Part shown: one piece after another, positions 42,190-50,625 of the stretch | How positions within the stretch are numbered: position 1 is the stretch's first letter | How the letters are laid out: every line of letters starts with the position of its first letter | Assembly: GCF_016862515.1 (NCBI RefSeq) | Contig: NZ_BONC01000036.1 | Span: forward strand, 1-64,000 | Direction of reading: 5' to 3' | DNA: 64,000 bases | From: Asanoa iriomotensis | GTDB lineage: Bacteria; Actinomycetota; Actinomycetes; Mycobacteriales; Micromonosporaceae | Translations under genes and position numbers: made by a program | Notes under the pieces: generated by a model | The model's database searches: none | The model's input: only the letters and a program-made list of their open reading frames with translations | Told to the model about the DNA's origin: nothing

Positions 42190-43725
42190 ATGGCAGCGGT
42201 TGGTGGGCGCTACCGGCTGGTCGAACGACTCGGCGCGGGCGGCATGTCGGTGGTCTGGCGCGGGTACGACGAGGTGCTCGGGCGCCAGGTCGCGGTCAAG
42301 GTGCTGGCACCGTCGCTGGCCGAGGACAGGCTGTTCCGCGAGCGGATCCGGGCCGAGGCGCAGGCCGCCGCCCGGCTCAGCCATCCACACATCATTTCCG
42401 TCTACGACTACGGCGAGTCCGGCGGCGCACCGTACGTGGTGATGGAGCTCGTCGACGGTGTGCCGCTGAACGCGGTCACCATGCCCATGCCGTGGCGGGA
42501 CGCGATCGCGATCTGCGCCGAGATCGGCTCGGCACTGGCCGCCGCGCACGACCGGGGCGTGGTGCACCGGGACGTCGCGCCCGGCAACGTGCTGCTGACC
42601 GCGACGGGTGCCAAGGTCGTCGACTTCGGCATCTCGGGCGTGGTGGGCGAGCAGGAGGTCGGCCCGGACGGTTCGCTGCTCGGCACGCCGGCCTACATCG
42701 CGCCGGAACGCCTCGTCGGCGGCCAGGTCTCGGCGGCCGCCGACGTGTACGGCCTCGGCCTGCTGCTCTACCGCTGCCTCAGCGGCCACCTGCCCTGGCC
42801 CGCCACGACTCGCGTCGAGCTGCTCAAGGCGCACCTCTACGCCGAGCCCGCACCGCTGCCCGAGATCGACGGCCTGCCGCCGGAAGTGGCCGACCTGTGC
42901 ATGCGCTGCCTGGCCAAAGAGCCGGGCGAGCGGCCGTCCAGCGCCGAGGTGGTCGTGCTGCTCGGCGCGGAGGGCGGGTTCGTGCCGCGACCGGTGTCGC
43001 CGGTGCCGGTCGCCGTCGGCGCGGAGACCGGCAACACCACCATCCTGCCGCGGACGGGCGACCCGTTGACGGGCCCGGCCCGCGGTGTCGCGCCTGCCGC
43101 CGGCATCGTGGCGCGCGACCTGCTGGCCGGCCGGCGCCGCCAGGTGATCGGCACCGCCGCGGCGGTGGTGTTGCTCGGCGTGGCGGGCGGGGGACTGGCC
43201 TTCGGCCGGGGCGCCGACCCGGCCGGCGCCACCGAGACCACGACGCTGGCCGCACCGGCCGCCGGGGTGGCGGAGACACCGGCCTGCGAGGTCCGCTACG
43301 CCCTGCGCCGCGACTCGGGAAAGGCCTTCGACGCCGACCTGACCGTGGTCAACGCGGGCTCGGCGCCGGTCACCGACTGGTCGCTGGCGTTCACCTTCCC
43401 GGGCGACCAGAAGGTGACGCGAGCCGCCTCCGCGACCGTCGACCAACAGGGGAGCACGGTCGTGCTCCGCCCGGCCAGCAAGGCCGCGGTGCCGGCCGGT
43501 GGCTCGGCGGGCGTGCGGCTGACCGGCAGCTACGCGCGTTCCAACGCGTTCCCGGTCGAGTTCCGCCTCGACGGCGCGTACTGCTCACCCCAGCTCTCGA
43601 CCGTCACCACGAGCGAGCCGTCGGCGGCACCCAAGCCCAAGCCGCCGAAGGCCGGCGACTCGAGCGGCAAGGGCCCTGGATCCAAGGGTGACAAGGGCAA
43701 GGGCAAGAAGGGCGACCACGACTAG
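42190..43725 (+). CDS. receptor serine/threonine protein kinase with CBM2-like ectodomain
   Basis: A 511-residue protein: kinase domain (residues 8-265) with glycine loop LGAGGMSVVWRG, VAVKVL Lys, HRDVAPGNVLL catalytic loop (about 126), DFGISG and APE as YIAPERL. A transmembrane helix (about 318-338) leads to an outside domain (about 363-467) that looks like a cellulose-binding CBM2 fold (ACEVRYALRRDSGKAFDADL, DWSLAFTFPG and the closing YC cysteine). It ends in a Lys/Gly tail. The catalytic loop has Ala where HRDLKP kinases have Lys, which may weaken activity. It ends four bases inside the convergent trkA gene. Confidence 0.88.
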   Translation: MAAVGGRYRLVERLGAGGMSVVWRGYDEVLGRQVAVKVLAPSLAEDRLFRERIRAEAQAAARLSHPHIISVYDYGESGGAPYVVMELVDGVPLNAVTMPMPWRDAIAICAEIGSALAAAHDRGVVHRDVAPGNVLLTATGAKVVDFGISGVVGEQEVGPDGSLLGTPAYIAPERLVGGQVSAAADVYGLGLLLYRCLSGHLPWPATTRVELLKAHLYAEPAPLPEIDGLPPEVADLCMRCLAKEPGERPSSAEVVVLLGAEGGFVPRPVSPVPVAVGAETGNTTILPRTGDPLTGPARGVAPAAGIVARDLLAGRRRQVIGTAAAVVLLGVAGGGLAFGRGADPAGATETTTLAAPAAGVAETPACEVRYALRRDSGKAFDADLTVVNAGSAPVTDWSLAFTFPGDQKVTRAASATVDQQGSTVVLRPASKAAVPAGGSAGVRLTGSYARSNAFPVEFRLDGAYCSPQLSTVTTSEPSAAPKPKPPKAGDSSGKGPGSKGDKGKGKKGDHD

Positions 43726-44387
43726 GTCGTCGCGGCGAACTTCTCCACTTTGGTCGCCTTGCCGGAAACGATCAGGGTGGCGTTCTCGGGGATGACCGTG
43801 TCGGGGGTCGCGAAGGCGAACTCCTTGCCCGGCTCCTTCACGCCGACCACGGTGACGCCGTATTTCCGGCGCAGCCCGAGCTGCGCGAGGGTCTGCCCCA
43901 CCACTCCCCGTGGGACCCGGGTCTTGGCGATCGCGAAGTCGTCGTCGAACTCGATGAAGTCGATCATCCGGCTGCCGATCAGGTGTGCCACCCGCTCGCC
44001 CATCGTCGACTCCGGGTAGATCACCTTCGTCGCGCCGACGGAGGCCAGGATCTTGCCGTGCTTCGTCGAGATCGCCTTGGCCCAGATGTGCGGCACTCCG
44101 AGCTCGACCAGCGCGAGCACGGTCAGGATGCTGTGCTCCATGTGCGTGCCGATGCCGACCACCGCGTGGGTGAAATCGGGCACCCCGAGCTGGCGGAGGG
44201 CGTCCTCGTCGGTCGCGTCGGCCTCGGCCACGTGGGTCAGCCGCTCCGACCACTCCTGCACGAGCTTGGGATCGATGTCGATGCCCAGCACCTCGTGACC
44301 GAGCTGCTGCAGCGAGCCGGCGACCGCGCCGCCGAACCGCCCGAGCCCGATCACCACGACGTTGTCGTCGCCTCCGATGTCAGCCAA
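43722..44387 (-). CDS. trkA: TrkA-type potassium channel regulatory subunit
   Basis: A 221-residue RCK protein: NAD-binding VVVIGLGRFGGAVAGSL (about residues 9-25), the acidic GIDIDP, VAEADATDED, and a C-terminal RCK_C domain (about 135-215; VKEPGKEFAFATPDTVIPEN). It gates the partner TrkH/KtrB channel in response to nucleotides. Its start overlaps the trkH stop by eight bases, so the two are co-expressed. Confidence 0.92.
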   Translation of the reverse strand: MADIGGDDNVVVIGLGRFGGAVAGSLQQLGHEVLGIDIDPKLVQEWSERLTHVAEADATDEDALRQLGVPDFTHAVVGIGTHMEHSILTVLALVELGVPHIWAKAISTKHGKILASVGATKVIYPESTMGERVAHLIGSRMIDFIEFDDDFAIAKTRVPRGVVGQTLAQLGLRRKYGVTVVGVKEPGKEFAFATPDTVIPENATLIVSGKATKVEKFAATT

Positions 44388-45714
44388 CGATGGGTCGCTC
44401 CTCCGGGTATCGGTACAGCCGGCGCTGGGTGTTGAGGGCGATGGCCGACCCTACCGCGATCGTCCCCACGCGGCCGATGAACATCAGAACCACCAGAATG
44501 ACCTGCGCGGTGCCGGGCAGACCGGGAGTGATGCCCGTCGACAACCCGACCGTGGCGAAGGCGGACGTCACCTCGAAGAGCGCCGCCTCGAACGAGACGC
44601 CCTCGGTCGCCTCCAGCAGGGCGAACGTGCCGGTCGCGACCAGGCCGACGCCGAGCAGCGCCACCGTGAGCGCCTGGCGCTGGGTGGTCTCCGCGATCCG
44701 CCGCTTGCCGATCACCACGTCCGGCTCACCCCGCAGCTCGGCCAGGATCACGAACGCGAGCAGGAAGAACGTGGTCAGCTTGATGCCGCCGGCGGTGCTC
44801 GCGCTGCCGCCGCCGATGAACATGAGCGCGGTCGACAACGCGAGCGTCTCGGTGTGGAAGGCGCCCACGTCGACCGTGTTGAACCCGCCCGACCGGGTCA
44901 TCGCGTCTTGGAAGAACGCCGCCAGCATCTTCTCGGGCACCCCGAGCGGGCCCAGGGTGCCTGGGTTGTCCCACTCGAGCCCGAGCAGCGACACGAAGCC
45001 GAAGACCAGCAGCACGACCCCGCCCCACACGGTGAGCCGGGTGTGCGTCGACCAGGTGGACGGCTTGCCGGCCCGGCGGAACAGCTCGAACAAGACCGGA
45101 TAGCCGATGCTGCCCGCGATCACCCCGATGGTCAGCGGCACGCAGATCCACCCGTCGTCGACGAAATCGACGAGCGAGTTGCTGAACAGCGCGAAGCCGG
45201 CGTTGTTGAACGCCTGGACCGCGTGGAACACGCCGTACCAGGCGGCCTTGCCGACCGGGTAGTCGTACCCGAGCCAGAACCGCCCGCCCACGATCACCGC
45301 GATGGCCGACTCGAAGACGGCCATGGTCAGCGCGATCCGCGCCAGCAACGATCGCACGTCGCCGAGCCCCAGCGCGGAGTCCTCGGCCTGGGCCATCAAC
45401 CGGCTGCGCAGTCCCAACCGCTGCGAGACCAGCAGCGCCAGCAGCGTGGCCATGGCCATGATGCCGAAACCGCCGATCTGGCTCAGCACGGTGATCAGCA
45501 CCTGACCGAAACCGGTCCAGTAGGTCGCGGTGTCGACCACGGCCAGCCCGGTCACGCAGACGGCGGAGGTCGCGGTGAACAGGGCCGTGACGAACGGCGT
45601 CGCTCCCGGCTCCACCCGCGCCGCCGGCATCATCATCAGGAGCGTGCCGATCACCACGGCGCCGAGGAACGCCAACGGCACGAGCCGGGCGGGGTGCTGC
45701 AGGGTGCGGCGCAT
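44380..45714 (-). CDS. trkH: TrkH/KtrB family potassium uptake protein
   Basis: A 444-residue membrane protein with the TrkH/KtrB plan: four pore loops, each with a selectivity-filter glycine (TSAVCVTGLAV, FNNAGFALFSNSL, RSGGFNTVDVG and FATVGLSTGI). The length fits KtrB (about 440). The ATG at 45714 (MRRTLQHPARLVPLAFLG) is preferred over a longer frame with a cysteine-rich N-terminus. It is divergent from the glycerophosphodiesterase gene by 68 bases. Function: K+ (or Na+/K+) uptake with TrkA. Confidence 0.92.
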   Translation of the reverse strand: MRRTLQHPARLVPLAFLGAVVIGTLLMMMPAARVEPGATPFVTALFTATSAVCVTGLAVVDTATYWTGFGQVLITVLSQIGGFGIMAMATLLALLVSQRLGLRSRLMAQAEDSALGLGDVRSLLARIALTMAVFESAIAVIVGGRFWLGYDYPVGKAAWYGVFHAVQAFNNAGFALFSNSLVDFVDDGWICVPLTIGVIAGSIGYPVLFELFRRAGKPSTWSTHTRLTVWGGVVLLVFGFVSLLGLEWDNPGTLGPLGVPEKMLAAFFQDAMTRSGGFNTVDVGAFHTETLALSTALMFIGGGSASTAGGIKLTTFFLLAFVILAELRGEPDVVIGKRRIAETTQRQALTVALLGVGLVATGTFALLEATEGVSFEAALFEVTSAFATVGLSTGITPGLPGTAQVILVVLMFIGRVGTIAVGSAIALNTQRRLYRYPEERPIVG

Positions 45715-45782
45715 CAGGCATTTCTTACCACGTTCACCGCCTGGCCAAGCCCCCGTCGTGAGACATCGATTGACTGCGGCGC

Positions 45783-46892
45783 ATGCGACGACGTACTGCA
45801 CTTTCGCTCACCCTGGCCGGAGCCGGCGCGATCGCGGCACCGGGCCTCGCGCCCGCCGCCGCGTCCGCCAAGGGCCGCTCGGATGACGCCACACCCTTGG
45901 TGATCGGCCACCGCGGCGCCAGCGGCTACCGGCCCGAGCACACGCTCGAGTCCTACCGCCTGGCCGTCCGGCAGGGCGCCGACTTCATCGAGCCCGACCT
46001 GGTGTCCACCAAGGACGGCCACCTGGTCGCCCGGCACGAGAACGAGATCTCGGGCACGACCGACGTGGCCGCGCACCCCGAGTTCGCCGGCCGCCGCACC
46101 ACGAAGACGATCGACGGCAACGCGATCACCGGCTGGTTCACCGAGGACTTCACGCTCGCCGAGCTCAAGACGCTGCGGGCCAAGGAGCGGCTGCCGCAGG
46201 TGCGGGTCACCAACACCGCGTTCGACGGCCAGCTGCCGATCCCGACCCTGCAGGAGGTCATCGACCTGGCGCGGGCCGAGAGCAAGCGGACCGGCCGGGA
46301 GATCGGCATCTACCCGGAGACCAAGCACCCGACCTACTTCCAGTCGATCGGGCTCGCGCTCGAGGAGCCGCTGGTCCGCGTCCTGCGCGCCAACGGGCTC
46401 ACCCGGAAGAGCTCCCCGGTGATCATCCAGTCGTTCGAGACGGCCAACCTGCGGAAGCTGGCCAGGATGACCGACGTGCGGCTGGCCCAGCTCCTGGACG
46501 CCGCCGGCAAGCCCTACGACTTCGTCGTGGCCGGTGACCCGCGCACCTACCAGGACCTGGTCTCGCCGGCCAACCTGAAGTGGATCTCCTCGTACGCCGA
46601 CGGCATCGGCGCCAACAAGAACCTGCTGGTGCCCCGGGACGCGACCGGCAAGCTGCTCGCCCCGACCAACGTGATCCGGGACGCGCACCGCAACGGCCTG
46701 GTCGTGCACGCCTGGACGTTCCGCGTGGAGAACCAGTTCCTCGCCGCGGACCACCGGATCGGCACTGACCCGAACGCCCGCGGTGACATCACGGCCGAGT
46801 ACGAGCTGTTCTTCTCGCTCGGCCTCGACGGTGTCTTCAGCGACCAGCCGGACACCGCCGTCGCCGCCCGCGCGGCCCGCCCGGAGCGTTAA
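45783..46892 (+). CDS. glpQ: secreted glycerophosphodiester phosphodiesterase
   Basis: A 369-residue protein with a signal peptide (MRRRTALSLTLAGAGAIAAP, then APAAASA). GDPD motifs: VIGHRGASGYRPEHTLESY, FIEPDLVSTKDGHLVARHE (Glu, Asp and His of the active site), and IYPETKHP and VIIQSFE further on. It releases sn-glycerol-3-phosphate from glycerophosphodiesters outside the membrane, serving phosphate or carbon supply. The stop codon is part of the first of three palindromic repeats downstream. Confidence 0.92.
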   Translation: MRRRTALSLTLAGAGAIAAPGLAPAAASAKGRSDDATPLVIGHRGASGYRPEHTLESYRLAVRQGADFIEPDLVSTKDGHLVARHENEISGTTDVAAHPEFAGRRTTKTIDGNAITGWFTEDFTLAELKTLRAKERLPQVRVTNTAFDGQLPIPTLQEVIDLARAESKRTGREIGIYPETKHPTYFQSIGLALEEPLVRVLRANGLTRKSSPVIIQSFETANLRKLARMTDVRLAQLLDAAGKPYDFVVAGDPRTYQDLVSPANLKWISSYADGIGANKNLLVPRDATGKLLAPTNVIRDAHRNGLVVHAWTFRVENQFLAADHRIGTDPNARGDITAEYELFFSLGLDGVFSDQPDTAVAARAARPER

Positions 46893-46972
46893 GGAACGGT
46901 CCGTTCTTAACGCTTTCCGCAGAGGAACGGTCCGTTCTTAACATCGAGTGTTAAGAACGGTCCGTTCCTTAC
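46887..46972. repeat. three palindromic repeats (core GGAACGGTCCGTTCC)
   Basis: Core copies: 46893-46906 (GGAACGGTCCGTTC), 46924-46937 (same sequence), and 46955-46968 (GAACGGTCCGTTCC, opposite end complete). Each is a hairpin of seven-base arms around one T; flanking TTAA extends them. Copies two and three together make a larger inverted repeat of about 21-base arms around TCGAG. The first copy includes the glpQ stop codon. It lies before the ABC importer operon. The same core occurs again at 56.5 kb. Confidence 0.9.
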
Positions 46973-47043
46973 ATCTCCACGGCACATATATGGGCGCGGG
47001 CCACATGGCCTGGGTCACATCGACCCACATACCGTGTGTCGCC

Positions 47044-48246
47044 ATGACGGTAAAGGCGATGCGGCGGGCGTTCGTCACCGCCGCGACAGTGATAGCCGTG
47101 GCGGCAGCCGCCACGGCCTGCGGCAGCCCGCAGGAGACGGCAACCGGTGGCGGCGACGCCGCGGCGCCCGTGAAGGTCGGCATCGTCCACTCGCAGACCG
47201 GCCCACTGGCGTCCTACGGCAAGCAGTACATCGACGGCTTCAAGGCCGGGCTCGCGTACGCCACCGACGGGACCAACAAGGTCGGCGACCGGGCCATCGA
47301 GGTGACCGAGGTCGACGACGCCGGTGACCCGGCCAAGGCGGTGTCCGCGGTCAAGGACCTGATCGGCAAGGGCACGAAGATCATCGCGGGCTCGACCGCC
47401 TCGGGCGTCGCGCTCCAGGTCGCGCCGCTGGCCGCGCAGAACAAGGTGCTGTTCATCTCGGGCCCGGCCGCGACCGACGCGGTCACCGGGGTCAACAAGT
47501 ACACGTTCCGGTCCGGGCGGCAGTCGTACCAGGACGTGATGACCGCCAAGTCGTTCATCGGCGACGCGGCCGGCAAGAAGGTCGTGGTCTTCGCGCAGGA
47601 CAGCGCGTTCGGCAAGAGCAACGAGGGCGCGGTCAAGGCGGTCATCGGCGGCGCCGGCGCGACCGTGAGCAGCGTGCTCGCCCCGGCCAGCGCCACCGAC
47701 TTCACGCCGTTCGCGAGCCAGCTCAAGGCGGCCAAGCCGGACCTGCTGTTCGTGGCCTGGGCGGGCACCACCGCGCCGGCCATGTGGCAGACCCTCGACC
47801 AGCAGGGCATCCTCGCCTCGACCACGGTCGTGACGGGCCTGGACATCCGGGCGTCCTGGCCCACCTTCGGCGCGGCCGGCACGAAGATCTCGTTCCTGTC
47901 GCACTACTTCGACGGCGCCAGCGACAACCCGGCGGCGCAGGCGGCCCGCAGCGCGGTCGGCGGCACGCTCGACCTGTTCAACCCGGACGGCTTCACCGCG
48001 GCCCAGATGGTCGTGCGGGCGGTCCAGGAGGGCGGCGACGACGTCGACAAGATGGTCACCGCGCTGGAGGGCTGGAGCTTCGACGGTGTCAAGGGCAAGC
48101 TGACGGTCCGCGCCGAGGACCACGCGCTGCTGCAGCCCATGTACCAGGCGACCCTGACCGGCAGCGGCGACCAGCTCACCGCGAAGCTCGAGAAGGCGCT
48201 CACCGCCGAGGAGGTCGCCCCGCCGGCGGCCGCGATGAAGGGCTGA
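47044..48246 (+). CDS. livK: branched-chain amino-acid-type ABC transporter, substrate-binding lipoprotein
   Basis: A 400-residue lipoprotein with N-terminal signal and lipobox (AAAATACGS, Cys near residue 27). The periplasmic-binding type I fold begins VKVGIVHSQTGPLASYGKQY (about 43-62) and ends near AEDHALLQPMYQATL. The family binds Leu/Ile/Val, urea, short-chain amides or aromatic acids; the ligand is not clear. The ATG at 47044 is preferred; the longer frame runs into the palindromes. First gene of a five-gene operon. Confidence 0.9.
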   Translation: MTVKAMRRAFVTAATVIAVAAAATACGSPQETATGGGDAAAPVKVGIVHSQTGPLASYGKQYIDGFKAGLAYATDGTNKVGDRAIEVTEVDDAGDPAKAVSAVKDLIGKGTKIIAGSTASGVALQVAPLAAQNKVLFISGPAATDAVTGVNKYTFRSGRQSYQDVMTAKSFIGDAAGKKVVVFAQDSAFGKSNEGAVKAVIGGAGATVSSVLAPASATDFTPFASQLKAAKPDLLFVAWAGTTAPAMWQTLDQQGILASTTVVTGLDIRASWPTFGAAGTKISFLSHYFDGASDNPAAQAARSAVGGTLDLFNPDGFTAAQMVVRAVQEGGDDVDKMVTALEGWSFDGVKGKLTVRAEDHALLQPMYQATLTGSGDQLTAKLEKALTAEEVAPPAAAMKG

Positions 48247-48251
48247 CCAAC

Positions 48252-49010
48252 TTGTCCGTGCTCCGCACCGAGGGGCTGACCTGGCGGGTGGGCGAGGTAG
48301 CGATCGTCGACGGTGTCGACATCGCCCTCGCCCCCGGCGAGTTCCTCGGCGTCATCGGGCCCAACGGCGCGGGCAAGACGTCGCTGTTCAACCTGGTCAG
48401 CGGGCTGCGCAAGGCGACCTCGGGCACGGTGTGGCTGGGCGGCGACGACATCACCGCCCTGCCGCCACACCGCCGCGCCCGGCGCGGTCTCGGGCGGACG
48501 TTCCAGTCGTCGTCGGTGTTCGGTTCGCTGTCGGTACGCGAGAACGTCCGGCTGGCGGTCCAGGCGCACAAGGGCGGCTCGATGGCGCTGTGGCGCCGGG
48601 CCGCCTCGTTCCGGGACGTGGCCTCGGCCGCGGACGAGGCGCTGGCGACGGTCGGCCTGGCCGGCCGGGGCGAGGCGCTGGCCGGCACTCTCGCGCACGG
48701 CGAGAAGCGCAAGCTGGAGATCGCCCTGCTGCTCGCCGCCGAGCCCACGGTGCTGCTGCTCGACGAGCCGATGGCCGGCGTCAGCGCCGAGGACGTGCCG
48801 GAGCTGGTCGCGGTGATCCGCGGGCTGACCCGGGGTGCGGAAGCCACTGGGCGGTCGGTCCTCATGGTGGAGCACCACATGGACGTGATCCTGGAGCTGG
48901 CCGACCGCATCGCGGTCATGCACCACGGCGCCCTGCTCGCCTGCGACACCCCCGACGCCGTGATGGCGCACAAGGGTGTCCAGGAGGCTTATCTGGGTGA
49001 GGGGCTATGA
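48252..49010 (+). CDS. livG: ABC importer ATP-binding protein (LivG-type)
   Basis: A 252-residue ATPase: [11 protein letters not shown] (about residue 37), FQSSSVFGSLSVRENVRLAV (Q-loop), LAHGEKRKLEIALLL (signature, with His replacing the usual Ser-Gly) and VLLLDEPMAGV. It starts at a TTG (48252), nine bases after AAGGG; a GTG at 48258 is the alternative. It follows the binding protein by five bases and overlaps LivF by four. Confidence 0.9.
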   Translation: MSVLRTEGLTWRVGEVAIVDGVDIALAPGEFLGVIGPNGAGKTSLFNLVSGLRKATSGTVWLGGDDITALPPHRRARRGLGRTFQSSSVFGSLSVRENVRLAVQAHKGGSMALWRRAASFRDVASAADEALATVGLAGRGEALAGTLAHGEKRKLEIALLLAAEPTVLLLDEPMAGVSAEDVPELVAVIRGLTRGAEATGRSVLMVEHHMDVILELADRIAVMHHGALLACDTPDAVMAHKGVQEAYLGEGL

Positions 49011-49735
49011 GCGACCCGATCTTGTCCGTGACCGATTTGAGCGTACGGATCGCCGGCCTGCACATCCTCCAAGGTGTCTCGTTCACGGTGGCGCCGACCG
49101 GGGTGACCGCGCTGCTCGGCCGCAACGGCGTCGGCAAGACCACCACGTTGCGCGCGCTGGTCGGCCTGACCCCGCGCGGCGGCGAGGTGTCGGGGTCGGC
49201 GCGCTTCGGCGACCGCGACGCGCTGCACACACCGACCCACCGGCTGGTCCGCGCCGGGCTCGGGTACGTGCCCGAGGACCGCTGCGTGTTCGCCGGCCTG
49301 ACGGTGGCCGAGAACCTGCGGCTGGCCGAGCGGCCCGGCGCGGCGCCCGCGTACGACCGGGTCTACGCGCTCTTCCCCGAGCTGGACAAGCGGTCCCGTC
49401 AACGGGCGGGCACGCTCTCCGGCGGACAGCAGCAGATGCTCGCGATCGGCCGGGTGCTGTTGGCTGACAACACGCTGCTGCTGGTCGACGAGCCGACGAA
49501 GGGCCTGGCGCCCAAGGTGGTGACGGAGGTGGCGGAGGCGCTCGCGGCGGTCGCCGAGGAGGTGCCGGTGCTGCTGGTCGAGCAGAACCTGGCGGTCGTC
49601 CGCCGGCTGGCCCGCGACGCGGTGGTGCTGGCCGCCGGGCGGGTGGCCTGGACGGGCGCTGCCGACAAGCTGCTCGGCGAGCCGGAGCTGACCAAGGCGC
49701 TGCTGGGTGTCGGCAGTCAAGGGGTGCACGCCTGA
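49007..49735 (+). CDS. livF: ABC importer ATP-binding protein (LivF-type)
   Basis: A 242-residue ATPase: LGRNGVGKTTTLRAL (about residue 36), YVPEDRCVFAGLTVAENL, LSGGQQQMLAIGRVLL and LLLVDEPTKGLAPKVV, a typical LivF pattern. The ATG overlaps the LivG stop by four bases and its stop overlaps the LivH start by one. It forms the ATPase heterodimer with LivG. Confidence 0.93.
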   Translation: MSDPILSVTDLSVRIAGLHILQGVSFTVAPTGVTALLGRNGVGKTTTLRALVGLTPRGGEVSGSARFGDRDALHTPTHRLVRAGLGYVPEDRCVFAGLTVAENLRLAERPGAAPAYDRVYALFPELDKRSRQRAGTLSGGQQQMLAIGRVLLADNTLLLVDEPTKGLAPKVVTEVAEALAAVAEEVPVLLVEQNLAVVRRLARDAVVLAAGRVAWTGAADKLLGEPELTKALLGVGSQGVHA

Positions 49736-50625
49736 TGTCCACGTTCGTGCTGCTCACGCTGACCGGGCTCGGTCTCGCCGCGCTCTACTTCCTGGTCGCC
49801 TCCGGGCTCTCGCTGGTCTTCGGCCTGGCCGACGTGCTCAACTTCGCGCACGGGCTGTTCCTGTCCGTCGGCGCGTACGCCACCTGGTGGGCGGCCGGCC
49901 ACGTGCCCGGCGCGGGCCCGACCGGGTTCGGCTTCGTGCTCGCCGCCGCCTGCGGCGTGGTCGCCGGCGCGCTGGTCGCGGCCGTCGTCGAGCTGGTGCT
50001 GATCCGGCCGCTCTACAGCCGCACGATCGAGCAGGTGCTGGTCACCGTCGGCCTCTCGCTGGCCGGCGTCGCGCTGCTCCAGGCGACCTGGGGTGCCGAC
50101 CCGCGACCGTTCCCGCGCCCGGAGTGGACCCGGAACGTGACCGGCATCCTCGGCGCCCAGATCCCCAATGCGTCGCTGCTGCTGATCCTCGCCGCGGCGG
50201 CCGTGCTCGCGCTGCTGCTGCTCTTCCTCCGGTTCACCCGCGTCGGCCTGGTGATCCGGGCCGGCGTCGAGAACCGCGAGATGGTCACCGCGCTCGGCAT
50301 CGACGTGCGCAAGGCGTTCACGCTGGTCTTCGCGATCGGCGGCGCGGCGGCAGCGCTGGCCGGCGCGCTCGGCGGCGTCTACTTCGGATCCGTGTCGCCC
50401 GGGCAGGGCGGCTCTTTGCTGATCTTCGCGTTCATCGTCGTGGTGATCGGCGGGATGGGCTCGGTGGTCGGCTCCGCGTACGCGGCGGTCGCGGTGGGTC
50501 TGCTGCAGCAGTTCGTCAACTACTACGGCACCGCCGGGCTCGGCGACATCTGCGTGGTCGCGCTGCTGGCGATCGTGCTGCTGGTCCGGCCGCAAGGCAT
50601 CGCCGGAAGGGCGGTCACGGCATGA
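49735..50625 (+). CDS. livH: ABC importer permease (LivH-type)
   Basis: A 296-residue permease with eight or so membrane helices. Typical LivH sequences are visible: LNFAHGLFLSVGAYATWW, RVGLVIRAGVENREMVTALGI (EAA-like loop contacting the ATPases) and GMGSVVGSAYAAVAVGLLQQF. Third gene of the overlapping importer operon. Confidence 0.92.
   Translation: MSTFVLLTLTGLGLAALYFLVASGLSLVFGLADVLNFAHGLFLSVGAYATWWAAGHVPGAGPTGFGFVLAAACGVVAGALVAAVVELVLIRPLYSRTIEQVLVTVGLSLAGVALLQATWGADPRPFPRPEWTRNVTGILGAQIPNASLLLILAAAAVLALLLLFLRFTRVGLVIRAGVENREMVTALGIDVRKAFTLVFAIGGAAAALAGALGGVYFGSVSPGQGGSLLIFAFIVVVIGGMGSVVGSAYAAVAVGLLQQFVNYYGTAGLGDICVVALLAIVLLVRPQGIAGRAVTA

Noticed and set aside
46887-46972. LexA-type or TetR-type operator for the ABC importer
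   Set aside because: Three copies with one fused to the glpQ stop codon and the same core at an unrelated convergent site fit a repeat family better than a specific operator.
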